Origin: Streptomyces cavernicola
GTDB taxonomy: Bacteria; Actinomycetota; Actinomycetes; Streptomycetales; Streptomycetaceae
Direction: 5' to 3'
Assembly (NCBI RefSeq): GCF_029968035.1
Contig: NZ_JASCIQ010000004.1
Coordinates: 124,001-188,000 of the forward strand
Length of the DNA stretch: 64,000 nt
In this document: piece by piece, positions 1 to 8,267 of the stretch
How positions within the stretch are numbered: the first letter of the stretch is position 1
How the letters are laid out: every line of letters begins with the position of its first letter
Position numbers and translations under genes: made by a program
The notes under the pieces: model-generated
Database searches by the model: none
Told to the model about the DNA's origin: nothing
What the model saw: the letters and a program-made list of their open reading frames with translations, nothing else

Positions 1-353
1 GCGTGCAGGTCTTCGAGCGCCGGTCGATCAAGGGCGAGACGCGCGGCCAGTGGTACCTGCGCCAGATGATGGGCTCGGCGAACATCAGCGGCAGCAAGGC
101 CATGCACTTCATGACCGGCAACCTGTCGCACCAGATCGAGCACCACCTGTTCCCGGACCTGCCGAGCAACCGGTACGCCGAGGTCTCGGTGAAGGTGCGC
201 GCACTGTTCGAGAAGTACGAGCTGGAGTACGTCAGCGGGCCGCTGCCCAAGCAGGTGTTCTCCGCCTGGCGCAAGGTCTTCCGGCTCTCGCTGCCGAACA
301 AGAACCCCAAGGTCAAGACGCCGGACCGCGAGAAGGAACTCGTCGCGGCCTGA
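1..353 (+). CDS. fatty acid desaturase, C-terminal part (5' end outside window)
   Basis: This is the last part (about 117 codons) of a membrane fatty acid desaturase. The reading frame is open from the window edge and stops at 351-353. It carries the third histidine box HQIEHHLFP, one of the di-iron ligand motifs of the acyl-CoA/acyl-lipid desaturase family. The residues around it (GNLSHQIEHHLFPDLPSNRY) fit the soluble C-terminal segment of these proteins, and the lysine-rich tail is cytoplasmic. The GTG at position 3 is only the first in-frame start codon in view and is not the true start, because the transmembrane helices and the first two histidine boxes must lie upstream. Substrate position and regiospecificity cannot be read from this part. 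Confidence 0.9.
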   Translation, partial: VQVFERRSIKGETRGQWYLRQMMGSANISGSKAMHFMTGNLSHQIEHHLFPDLPSNRYAEVSVKVRALFEKYELEYVSGPLPKQVFSAWRKVFRLSLPNKNPKVKTPDREKELVAA

Positions 354-524
354 GTCCTGGCACTCGGTTCCTTCCGCCGGACCGGGCGGCGCCCGGCTGC
401 GGCGTCGGCCGCTCCGGCTCCAACTGCTGTTCGGCTTCGGCGAGTTCGGTGATCTGGTGGCTGCGCAGGTGTTTCGTGGGCCGCGCCGGAGTGCCAGGAT
501 GCCTTGCCTGAGAGTGTTCTCGGC

Positions 525-547
525 GCGGCCCCGCAAGGTGGGGCCGC
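525..547. terminator. GC-rich hairpin downstream of the desaturase
   Basis: Perfect 8-bp inverted repeat, GCGGCCCC at 525-532 and GGGGCCGC at 540-547, with a 7-base loop and no T run. It lies about 170 bp after the desaturase stop and could end that transcript. The rest of 354-611 shows no convincing coding sequence. Confidence 0.4.
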
Positions 548-611
548 ATGTGCTGTGGCGCGCTGCGTTACGGCACTGCCGAGGGCGTGGTGACGGTGGG
601 GAGCGTGGGGC

Positions 612-2625
612 GTGTTCGTCGGGCGGGATCGGGAACTGGCCGAATTGCGGAGCGCGTTGAAGGTGCAGCGGCTGATCACACTGACCGGCACCGCCGGGGT
701 CGGCAAGAGCCGACTGGCCCGGCAGGCGGTCGAGCGCGAACAGGCCGCCGGCGGTGACGAGAGCTGCTGGGCCGACCTGTGGCAGCTGGCCGACGAGCGG
801 ATGCTCGCGGCCCTGGTCTCGGATGCGTGCGGGTTGTCCGACCACACGCCCCGGATGCCGTTGGACGTCATCGTCCAGTGGATCGGCGAGCGCGAACTGC
901 TGATCGTCCTCGACTCCTGTGAGCATGTGCTGCCCGCCTGCCGGCAGTTGGTGGAGACGCTGCTCGCGAAGTGCCCGCAGCTGACGATCCTGGCCACCAG
1001 CCGGGAGGTGTTCCACCTCGAGGACGAGCACGTGATGGTGGTCGAGCCGCTGCCGTGTGCGACGGACGCCGCGGAACTCTTCCTGCAGCGCGCGGAGCAG
1101 ATGGGCGTGGTGCCGCAGCCCGGTGAGCTGAACCATGTGACCGAGCTGTGCACGTATCTCGACGGGCTGCCGCTGGCCCTGGAGTTGGCGGCCGGGGCGC
1201 TGCGGCACAGCAGTATCGAGGATCTTCTGCGCCGTCCGCGGCACGATCTGCAGCGTGAGGAGAGCGATCCGGTACGCGTCCCGTCGCCACGCCGGCACGA
1301 GGTGCTGCGTACCGCCCTGGGGTGGAGTCACGAACTGTGCACGCCCAAGGAGCGGCTGCTGTGGGCCCGCCTTTCGATCGTGCTCGGACACGTCGACGCG
1401 CCGACGGCGGCCGCGCTGTGCGCCGGCGGCCCGCTGACCGCGGGTGATGTCGAGATCGCGCTGGCGGGCCTGGTGGACAAGTCGGTGGTCACCCGCCGCG
1501 GCGAGCGCTATCTGCTGCTCGACACGGTGCGCGAGTACGGGCGCATGTGGCTCACCGAGCTCGGGGAGCTGGACAGCATGGCCACCGCCCACGCCGCCCA
1601 TTTCCTCGCCCTGGCGCGGCAGGCCGACTCCACGTGGACGAGCGCCGAGCAGACCGGCTGGTACCGCACGATCAAGGACGCCCATCCCGATCTGTGCGCG
1701 GCGCTCGACTACTTGCTGGAGCACCGCGTCGACGATGCCCTGGAGCTGGCCACGCTGACCGGCTTCTACTGGACCTGCTGCGGCCATGCCCACACCGCCC
1801 AGCAGTATCTGGGCCGCGTGCTGCAGGCCGGGGACAGCGGACATCAGACGCTGATGAGGCAACGGGCCATCTGGGCACTGGGGTTGACGCATCTGCTGCA
1901 GGGCAACCACGCCACCGGAAACCATCTGGCCCGTCAGTGTCTGGCCCTGGCGCAGGGCGAACAGGATCCGTCCGGGCTGCTGCGCGCCGCCTATCTGCAG
2001 GCCATGAGCGACCTGTTGCGGGGCAACGCCCGTGAGGCCCTCGACATGCTGGACGGCACCCTGCAGACCGCGCACGAGGAGGGCGGCGACACGGAGCCGG
2101 CCGGGCACGCGGTGAGGATGTGCCGGATGCTGCGGCTGTTCGCGCTGACCGGTGTGGGTCTGCTGGAGGAGAGCCAGGAAGCGGCCACCGCTCTGCGCGC
2201 CCAGTGCGTGGCCATGGGCGAGCACTGGGTCCGCTCGTACACCGACTACCAACTGTGTGATCGCGCTGCGGGACCAGGACGGTGCAGCGGCCCTGGACCA
2301 CGCCCGCTCGATGCTCACCTCCAAGCAGCAGATCGGCGACACCTTCGGGATCGCCCTGGGCCTCGACATGCTGGCCGCGTCGTACTCGGCCAGCGGCGAC
2401 GGGCGCTCCGCGGCACTGGCCTCGGGAGCGGGGCAACGGCTGTGGGAGGCGGTCGGCCACCCCCAGCGCGGGGCGCCGGACGTTCAGCCGCTGCGCGAGT
2501 TCGGCGAGAGCACCGCACGCCAACTGGTCGGCGCCGGCGCCTACGAGACGTACCACCGCCAAGCCGCCCACGCCGATCCGGGCGCGATGCTGGCCTGGGC
2601 TGCGGGTGGTGAGGCTCCGCTGTAG
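612..2625 (+). pseudogene. NB-ARC/AAA-type ATPase of the LuxR/AfsR-associated kind, frameshifted
   Basis: The product resembles the ATPase plus TPR core of large Streptomyces regulators. It begins almost directly with the FVGRDREL motif, followed by the P-loop GTAGVGKSR (about residues 27-35), a Walker B-like ELLIVLDSCEHV and a helical TPR-like region. At about 2250-2262, in a GTGTG run, the reading frame breaks. Up to there the good frame starts at GTG 612. After it, the homologous sequence (ALRDQDGAAALDHARSML through GGEAPL) continues in the next frame to the stop at 2623-2625. One extra base, or loss of a GT pair, explains this. The unshifted frame runs to 2612 as an arginine- and glycine-rich shadow. 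The start is also abrupt: an in-frame stop lies at 591 and there is no ribosome site, so the N-terminal DNA-binding or leader part may be missing. No LuxR-type HTH follows the end. It could be a decayed gene or a sequencing error. Confidence 0.7.
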
Positions 2626-2690
2626 GCGGGCAGGCGGGCGTGCGCGCATAGGTGGGCGGGCTTGTACGCATAGGCGGGCGGGCTTGCGCG
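2626..2690. repeat. degenerate direct repeats of about 22 bp
   Basis: Right after the ATPase frame, three G-rich units built on TAGGYGGGCRGGCKTG follow each other, separated by CGCA-type spacers. This is simple-sequence expansion at the 3' end of the gene and no function is apparent. Confidence 0.5.
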
Positions 2691-2745
2691 CGCTGGCCCG
2701 TACCGGCCCCAAAGGAGCCTAAAACCGATAAGCAGATCACTTGTC

Positions 2746-2803
2746 GTGCGCCCGCCCTCCCTCCCAAAACCCCCTTGGGGGGCGGGACTTGAGGGGGGCG
2801 CAC
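2746..2803. terminator. nested inverted repeat upstream of the ThiF gene
   Basis: The outer arms GTGCGCCCGCCCTC (2746-2759) and GAGGGGGGCGCAC (2791-2803) pair with one mismatch or bulge. An inner CCCCC-TT-GGGGG hairpin sits near 2770-2781. The structure lies between the broken ATPase gene and the ThiF gene, 90 bp before the latter. It could be a bidirectional terminator or an attenuator-like leader. No T run follows. Confidence 0.45.
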
Positions 2804-2892
2804 GGTAGTGAAACTCCGCGCATGAATTCGACCGGGCGCGCCTCTTGCCGTAAAGGGCTTTCCAAGATCCACCACTGGTAACTTCCGGCATC

Positions 2893-4137
2893 GTGATCAA
2901 TTCGTTCAGGAATGCTCCGGGGTACGGGCCCTGCAACGCACCCGGCCCTGGGCACCAGGCCGCCGTCCGCCCCGCCCTGTTGCGCCCCTGCGAACCCGAC
3001 GGCCGGGCCGCACTGAAAGCGCTGCTCGCCTCCGGATCCGTACGGGAGGTGCATGACCGCATCGACGAGCAACTCGTAGAACTGGCGCGCTGTCTGCGCC
3101 CGGGTGACGACCTGTCAGGGGCGCGCCTCGAGGCCGCTGTTGAGGAGCTGACGGACGGCGTCGAACCCGGCCGCCACGGCACGTGGGCCTGGTATCCGTG
3201 GTCCGGGCGGCTGGTGCACCTGCTGCCGTGCGAGCAGTTCCGGCGGGTGCGCACGGACCGCAACCGCGACAAGATCACTGCCGTTCAGCAGCAGAGTCTG
3301 CTGGAGCGGCGGATCGGGGTGGTCGGCCTGTCCGTGGGCAACAGCGCCGCGCTCACCTGCGCGATGGAAGGCATCGGCGGATCGTTCCGCCTGGCCGACT
3401 TCGACACCCTCTCCCTGAGCAACCTCAACCGGCTGCGCGCCGGAGTCCACGATCTGGGCCTGCCCAAGACCGTGCTGTGCGCCCGGCAGATGTACGAGAT
3501 CGACCCCTACCTCGACATCGAGCTGTGGCACGACGGGCTCACCGACGACACCATCGAGGCGTTCTTCGGCGACCCGGAGCACCCCCTCGACCTGCTCGTC
3601 GAGGAGTGCGACACCCCGTGGGTGAAGACCGCCGCCCGCGAGCACGCCCGCCGGCGCCGCGTCCCCGTCCTCATGGACGCCAACGACCGTGGCCTGCTCG
3701 ACGTCGAGCGCTTCGACCTCGAGCCGGACCGGCCGCTGTTCCACGGCCGTGCGGGAGACCTGAGCGCCCGCGAGGTGCGCGCGTTCCCGCCCTCGGACGC
3801 CCTCGCCCACCTGCTGCGCATCTGCGACGAGAGCCGCCTCAGCCCGGCCAGGACCGACGCCCTCCCCCGGATCGGCAGCACCTTGTCCAGCTGGCCCCAA
3901 CTCGCCAGCGGGGTCATGCTGGGCGGCGCCCTGGTCACGGACACCGCACGCCGGATCCTGCTCGGAGAGCTGGTCGCGTCCGGCCGCTACTACGTGGACC
4001 TCGAAGCCCTCATCGCTCCGCGCGACAACCCCGACACCGCCGACACCCCCGACACCCCCGACACCGCCGCCGACGCGGACCGCCCGGCGGATCGCCCCGC
4101 GGCTGTCGGCCGCCCCATGGCAGGAGCCACCCGGTGA
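2893..4137 (+). CDS. ThiF/E1-like adenylyltransferase family protein
   Basis: A 414-residue protein with a central E1/ThiF/MoeB Rossmann domain. Residues about 135-160 form the dinucleotide-binding turn (RIGVVGLSVGNSAALTCA), followed by FDTLSLSNLNR, the conserved aspartate and SNLNR arginine segment that contact ATP in E1 enzymes. Family members adenylate the C-terminus of a carrier protein or small peptide. No CxxC zinc pairs and no obvious catalytic cysteine loop are visible, so transfer chemistry is uncertain. The start is GTG 2893, the first in frame, and no strong ribosome site is visible. The C-terminus has a 9-bp tandem repeat coding DTP/DTA triplets. The stop overlaps the next gene in GTGA, so the two are co-translated. 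The partner substrate is unknown; no ThiS/MoaD-like carrier gene lies next to it. Confidence 0.75.
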   Translation: MINSFRNAPGYGPCNAPGPGHQAAVRPALLRPCEPDGRAALKALLASGSVREVHDRIDEQLVELARCLRPGDDLSGARLEAAVEELTDGVEPGRHGTWAWYPWSGRLVHLLPCEQFRRVRTDRNRDKITAVQQQSLLERRIGVVGLSVGNSAALTCAMEGIGGSFRLADFDTLSLSNLNRLRAGVHDLGLPKTVLCARQMYEIDPYLDIELWHDGLTDDTIEAFFGDPEHPLDLLVEECDTPWVKTAAREHARRRRVPVLMDANDRGLLDVERFDLEPDRPLFHGRAGDLSAREVRAFPPSDALAHLLRICDESRLSPARTDALPRIGSTLSSWPQLASGVMLGGALVTDTARRILLGELVASGRYYVDLEALIAPRDNPDTADTPDTPDTAADADRPADRPAAVGRPMAGATR

Positions 4138-4790
4138 ACCGGCTGCCCGAACTGCACGGCGAACACCTGTGGTTGCGCGAGCTGCGCGTCACCGACCTGG
4201 TGCCCTTCGAGCGCATCCAGACCCACCGGCTGCTCACCCGCTACCTCGGCGTCGACCGTATGGACGCCCGTCAGGCCCAGGACGCCTTCGCCCAACACCT
4301 CGCCCAGCTCTACACGCATCCGCGACGCAAACACACCATGGCCGTGTGCCCGCCCGGCCAGGACACCATGGTCGGCACCATGGGCCTGCTCATCGAGGAG
4401 TACGGCCGCAACGCCATGCTCACCAGCCTGGTGCTGCTGCCCGACGCCCCGGTCCGCGGTCACGGCCACGAAGCAGGACGCCTGTTGATGGCGTACGGGT
4501 TCGGCCCGCTGGGGCTGCACCGCATCTGGGCCGGGCATCGCGCCGACCACACCCGCATGGAAGACGTCATGCTCGCCGCCGGCCTCCGACCCGAGGCCAC
4601 CCTGCGCCAGCTGTTCCACACCCAGGGCCACTGGCACGACGTCACCACCTACGCGGCGCTGGCCCCCGAGTGGACCGCGCAGGCCACCCCCGCCGAACGC
4701 GCCATCCTCCACGGCGCCCCGCCGGACTCCGGCACCGGCACCGGCACGACGCCGGCTCCCACGCTCGGCGAGCGCGCCGGCGCCAGGTGA
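4134..4790 (+). CDS. GNAT-family N-acetyltransferase
   Basis: A 218-residue GNAT protein. The order is typical of the RimJ/RimL-like branch: an N-terminal strand with LWLRELRVTD, then the beta-4/alpha-3 acetyl-CoA site around LLPDAPVRGHGHEAGRLL (a variant of the R/Q-x-x-G-x-G/A loop), then GLHRIWAGHRADHTRMEDVM, matching the conserved segment that ends the fold. It would transfer an acetyl group to an amine of a protein or small molecule. The GTG start at 4134 overlaps the ThiF stop (GTGA), with GGAG-type ribosome-site bases in CAGGAGCC just upstream. The tight coupling to a ThiF-like adenylating enzyme suggests a shared modification task, but nothing in the sequence names the substrate. The last 30 residues are low-complexity. 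Confidence 0.8.
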   Translation: MNRLPELHGEHLWLRELRVTDLVPFERIQTHRLLTRYLGVDRMDARQAQDAFAQHLAQLYTHPRRKHTMAVCPPGQDTMVGTMGLLIEEYGRNAMLTSLVLLPDAPVRGHGHEAGRLLMAYGFGPLGLHRIWAGHRADHTRMEDVMLAAGLRPEATLRQLFHTQGHWHDVTTYAALAPEWTAQATPAERAILHGAPPDSGTGTGTTPAPTLGERAGAR

Positions 4791-5025
4791 AGGCCTTCGG
4801 GACTGCGGCCCGGTGACGACGCGACACCCCAGTGTGGATCCGGGCCTTCGGCAGTGCCCTTGCGAGGGCGCCTCGCCCTTCCGGCAGCGCGCCGCCGCCG
4901 CTCAACGCCGCCGCTCAACTGCCCGGCGAGAAAGCCGACTTGGGCCTGCTTCGTAAGGCCACGAGGGTGGCGCAGACCACAGTGGCACCAGCGATCGTCG
5001 CGATTACACTCGCAGGCAGCGTCGC

Positions 5026-5853
5026 GTGCCGGTGGCGGACGGATCGTCAGGCATGGAGGCGTCGTATCGGAAGGTGGCTACGGCCATTCCCACCCCCATT
5101 TCACAGAAGATCACCCTTTACCCCGCCGAGGACCGGTTCTCCGGCCCCCGACCTGCCGTCCTCGTCCTGCCCGGCGGCGGCTTCCGGGAACTTCCACCAC
5201 ACGAGGGCGAAGGCTACGCACGCTGGCTGTCCGGCCTCGGCATCCACGCCTTCGTTCTCTCCTACCGGCTGCTGCCGGACCGGTTCCCGGCCCCGCTCGA
5301 AGACGCCCGAGCCGCGTTGGCCCACATCCGCGACGGCGACCACGGCCTCGACATCGGCCGGGTCGGCGTCATCGGATCAAGCGCCGGCGGCCAACTCGCC
5401 GGCCTGCTCATGACCGGCCAGGTCCTGTCCATCGAGGAAGGCGTCGCCGACCCGCCCCGACCGGACTTCGCGATCCTCGCCTACGCGTTGGCCGACCTCG
5501 ACCTGCTGCCACCTCCGGTGGTCGAGAACCTGCTCGGCGACCTGCTGCCCATCAAGGACGAGCTGTCCCCGGCCAAGCATGTCGACGCGTCGGTGTGCCC
5601 GACCTTCGTATGGGCCACCGCTCAGGACCCGCCGGGCCTGCCCAACGCCCTGGAGTGGACCCGGGCGTTGGCGGCTGCCGCGGTACCGGTGGAGTTGCAT
5701 GTCTACCCGGCCGGCAGCCACGGCATCGGCCTGGCCGACGGCGTGGAATACGGCGGCGAGCCGCACAAGTTCATCGCGCGCGAGCCGCACACCGCGTCCT
5801 GGACGACCGCATGCGCGGCCTGGCTACGGCTGGAGGGCGTTCTCGCCGACTGA
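5026..5853 (+). CDS. alpha/beta-hydrolase fold esterase (acetyl-xylan-esterase/BD-FAE-like)
   Basis: A 275-residue cytoplasmic alpha/beta hydrolase. The sequence PAVLVLPGGGF carries the oxyanion-hole GGG. The nucleophile elbow is GSSAGG (near residue 125), ATAQDPPG is a good position for the acid aspartate, and GSHGIGL provides the histidine. The pattern is that of small carboxylesterases and acetyl-xylan-esterase-like enzymes. No signal peptide is present. GTG 5026 is the longest start and ATG 5053 is an equally plausible one; neither has a strong ribosome site. It stands alone, 235 bp after the GNAT gene and followed by 160 bp and then a mobile repeat element. Substrate unknown. Confidence 0.8.
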   Translation: MPVADGSSGMEASYRKVATAIPTPISQKITLYPAEDRFSGPRPAVLVLPGGGFRELPPHEGEGYARWLSGLGIHAFVLSYRLLPDRFPAPLEDARAALAHIRDGDHGLDIGRVGVIGSSAGGQLAGLLMTGQVLSIEEGVADPPRPDFAILAYALADLDLLPPPVVENLLGDLLPIKDELSPAKHVDASVCPTFVWATAQDPPGLPNALEWTRALAAAAVPVELHVYPAGSHGIGLADGVEYGGEPHKFIAREPHTASWTTACAAWLRLEGVLAD

Positions 5854-6016
5854 CCGCGTCACCGCCGGAGGCGGGGCGGTGCTGCGGCCGGCCGGCACCC
5901 AGACGTCGGCCGGCCGGGCGCCGGCCCGTCCGGCGCGTGCACGCACGATCGCGAGCCGCCCGTGCTGCAGGCTTCGACACGTGGCACCTCGTTGTTCACC
6001 TCCAACGAGAGCGACG

Positions 6017-6224
6017 CTAGGGGGCGTCTCTCCGATCTTTGCGGATCAGGCCGCGGCGTCTGGTGCGTGCTCTCGGCGTGCGCCCGGATCTCCCTCGTAC
6101 TGGACGTACTTGGGTGATTCGGGCGTGCGGCGATGGGGGTACCTCCCTGCTTGAGCGCAGCCGAGAGCTTGGGGGAGCGTGCCAGGCGTCGCGGACCCGC
6201 AAAGATCGGGGAGACGCCCCCTAG
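6017..6224. mobile_element. 208-bp MITE-like element with 27-bp terminal inverted repeats in a CTAG site
   Basis: The ends at 6017-6043 and 6198-6224 are inverted repeats with 26 of 27 identical positions, starting CTAGGGGGCGTCTC and running through CGATCTTTGCG. Both outer tips are the tetramer CTAG, as expected of insertion at a CTAG target. The interior has no usable reading frame but contains further inverted segments such as GCTCTCGG/CCGAGAGC, so the whole could fold back. The compact size, long terminal repeats and lack of a transposase define a non-autonomous element. A parent in the IS5 superfamily (some members choose CTAG) is an inference. Its right tip supplies the stop codon of the neighbouring minus-strand gene. 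Confidence 0.75.
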
Positions 6225-7252
6225 AGCCGAATGTCTCGCAGTCGAGGAAGGTCTGCCCAAACCGCCGCCGTATGACTCGGGTCGAATATCGCGTGGTACC
6301 CGCCGGTGTGCCAGAAAAGCACCGGGCCCTCGATCGTTTCCTTGCGCGCCATATCGATGAATGCGGCGACCGCTTTCGCCGTGTACACCGGGTCGACCAC
6401 GATTCCCTCGAGCCGCGCCATGAGGTCGATGGCCTCCGTGACGCCTACGGCGGGCTTTCCGTAGCCCTCCCCCAAGTAGTCCTCGGTCAGCTCGATGTCT
6501 GAGGCAGCAATGCGAACGGTGGGCGCGATAATTTCGGCCGCCTCGTTCGCGAGCCGAAGGTAATTCCCCGGTACGTCGTCATACACCTCCCCCGCGACAA
6601 CGACGCCGATGATGCGGGTCGACCTCTGGCGGAGCGTTCGCCCCAGTGCGAGTCCCGCATGCGTGCTGCCCGCCGAGCTGGCGTGCACGATCGTACGGAA
6701 CGCCGCGCCCTGCTCCGCCATCTGCTCTTCCGCTTCGATGTAGGCGCGCGCGAAGCTCGCCGCACCACGGCCGGTCGCCGAACCGATGGGCAGTCGGTGG
6801 ACCCGCTCGCCGGCCGCCTCCAGCTCGCGGACGACTTCCTCGGTCAGCCGAGCGAGTTCCCCCCAGGAAACGTCGCCGACAAGACGGAGATCGGCCCCGA
6901 AAAGGGCATCGAGAAGAAGATTTCCCACGGGCTCTTTCGGCTCGTCGTGGCAGAGCACGAGAGTGCACTTCATTCCGATCGAAGCTGCCGCGGCGGCAGC
7001 CGCACGAGTGGCGTTGGAATGGCGCGAGCCTTCGGTCACGATATGCGTGGCGCCCAGCGCGCGTGCGTGCGCGAGCTCCGTCTCCAGCTTGCGCACCTTG
7101 TTCCCTGCGAGGCCCACCGAGCCCAGGTCGTCGCGCTTGGACCAGACCTCCACGCCGAGCTCATCGCTCAGCCGAGGCAGGAACTGCACGGGCGAGGTGA
7201 AACCCCGCAGGTCGATACACGGCAATTCGATGTGGTGCTGCGCTGTATTCAT
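6221..7252 (-). CDS. PLP-dependent D-cysteine desulfhydrase / ACC deaminase family
   Basis: A 343-residue fold-type II PLP enzyme. The Schiff-base lysine lies in LAGNKVRKLE (about residue 45-50), followed by TEGSRHSNATRAAAAAAA, which matches the substrate-carboxylate loop. Near the C-terminus is FWHTGGYHAIFD. Enzymes of this family cleave D-cysteine to pyruvate, ammonia and sulfide, or open the cyclopropane ring of ACC to 2-oxobutanoate; sequence alone does not settle which. ATG 7252 is chosen because alignment-like features begin there; a GTG eight codons upstream is possible, and neither has a clear ribosome site. The TAG stop lies in the CTAG tip of a MITE-like element. The gene is divergent from an Lrp-type regulator, a common arrangement for this family. 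Confidence 0.8.
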   Translation of the reverse strand: MNTAQHHIELPCIDLRGFTSPVQFLPRLSDELGVEVWSKRDDLGSVGLAGNKVRKLETELAHARALGATHIVTEGSRHSNATRAAAAAAASIGMKCTLVLCHDEPKEPVGNLLLDALFGADLRLVGDVSWGELARLTEEVVRELEAAGERVHRLPIGSATGRGAASFARAYIEAEEQMAEQGAAFRTIVHASSAGSTHAGLALGRTLRQRSTRIIGVVVAGEVYDDVPGNYLRLANEAAEIIAPTVRIAASDIELTEDYLGEGYGKPAVGVTEAIDLMARLEGIVVDPVYTAKAVAAFIDMARKETIEGPVLFWHTGGYHAIFDPSHTAAVWADLPRLRDIRL

Positions 7253-7278
7253 GCTCGCAGAATCTAGATATCCCACTT

Positions 7279-7362
7279 CATATGCACAACCACATCAAAT
7301 TCAACCAAGCAAATGCACAGACAAAGACCTACTCTGCGGTGTAGCGTCCGCCATATGCACAG
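7279..7362. promoter_or_regulatory. three direct repeats in the divergent desulfhydrase/Lrp promoter
   Basis: The 11-mer CATATGCACAA at 7279-7289 recurs as CAAATGCACAG at 7310-7320 and CATATGCACAG at 7352-7362. Spacings of 31 and 42 bp are close to three and four helical turns, so the copies face the same side of the DNA, as expected for an Lrp/AsnC oligomer. The third copy overlaps the ATG of the Lrp-type gene, which would allow autoregulation. Confidence 0.6.
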
Positions 7363-7831
7363 CCTTGATGCGGTTGACGCCCGGATCCTGCTCGCCCGGG
7401 ACAGCTCGCCCGAAGCCTCACTGATCGAGATCGGCGCGCGACTGGGGGTTTCGCGGAACACGGTGCACGCACGCCTGAAGAGGCTCCGCGACAGTGGAGC
7501 GCTGGACACGCCCAGCGCCTCCCTCTCCCCGGCAGCCGTCGGCCGCCCTCTGCTGGCCTTCGTGTCCCTGTCCGTGTCGCAGCAGCAGATCGACTCGGTC
7601 CATACGGCGATCGGCGCCATTCCAGAGGTCGTCGAAGCGCACACCATGACAGGAGACGCGGATCTCATGCTCCGAGTGGTCGCGCGCGACACCGTTGATC
7701 TGCACCGGATCACGCAGGCGATTCAATTGGCGCCCGGCGTGCAGCGCAGCAGCACCTCGATCGCGACGACCGAGGTCATCCCCCACCGAATGTCTCTTCT
7801 CCTGCATCGACTGGCGACAGACGATGCGTGA
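7355..7831 (+). CDS. Lrp/AsnC-family transcriptional regulator
   Basis: A 158-residue regulator with the standard two-domain Lrp layout. An N-terminal HTH runs over about residues 4-45 (LDAVDARILLARD, then the recognition-helix region GVSRNTVHARLKRL). A C-terminal RAM/ligand-binding domain follows, with the conserved GDADLMLRVVARD segment. Lrp proteins form dimers to octamers and respond to amino acids. The start ATG 7355 puts the HTH at the usual distance from the N-terminus; an ATG at 7313 is too far upstream and lies inside the operator region. Divergence from the PLP desulfhydrase and the phased repeats between them indicate that it controls that gene, probably in response to the amino acid substrate. 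Confidence 0.88.
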   Translation: MHSLDAVDARILLARDSSPEASLIEIGARLGVSRNTVHARLKRLRDSGALDTPSASLSPAAVGRPLLAFVSLSVSQQQIDSVHTAIGAIPEVVEAHTMTGDADLMLRVVARDTVDLHRITQAIQLAPGVQRSSTSIATTEVIPHRMSLLLHRLATDDA

Positions 7832-7879
7832 CAAGCACGGGATGACGTTCCGGTAGCCGCAGGCCGGCGGGAAGTGTCG

Positions 7880-8046
7880 CGGCTAGCGCTTCAGGCTGCC
7901 CCTGCGAGGTCGAGGAGGCACTCCTGAGCCACCCGGCGATCGCGGAAGCAGCCGTCATCGGCCTCCCGCATCCCACACGGCGAGGAGGTCTGTGCCCAGC
8001 AACAAGGTCCTCAAGCGTGCACTGCGCCGCCTGTACGACGGTGAGG
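7880..8046 (+). pseudogene. remnant of an acyl-CoA synthetase (AMP-forming ligase) C-terminus
   Basis: Two short coding traces remain in different frames. From 7906 the translation reads EVEEALLSHPAIAEAAVIGL, the hallmark segment of the C-terminal domain of acyl-CoA synthetases. From 7995, in another frame, it reads PSNKVLKRALRRLYDG, resembling the terminal lysine-containing motif of the same enzymes. The hundred or so residues that normally separate these are missing. This is therefore a deletion- and frameshift-damaged relic, without start or catalytic core. Confidence 0.55.
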
Positions 8047-8053
8047 CGGCGTG

Positions 8054-8119
8054 CACGGACTGAAGCGTCCGGTGTGCCGGTTCGACCACGGACTGAAGCG
8101 TCCGGTGTGCCGGTTCGAC
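8054..8119. repeat. 33-bp tandem duplication
   Basis: The unit beginning CACGGACTGAAGCGTCCGGT at 8054 is repeated exactly at 8087, giving two complete copies. It lies in decayed, non-coding sequence between the synthetase relic and the beta-helix gene, and probably records a recent replication-slippage or recombination event. The surrounding 8120-8267 contains nothing else recognisable. Confidence 0.85.
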
Positions 8120-8267
8120 CGCCATCGGCCGGCACGCACCGTCGCCGCAACCGCTCAACTCGCCGCAGCTGCACGTCAGTTCAGGCCACACCTGCACCCA
8201 TGCTCAGCTGATCCGATCGCGCGGCCGTGGGAGGTCGTCCGGCCCCCGCCGGAGGAGAGCCGGGACG

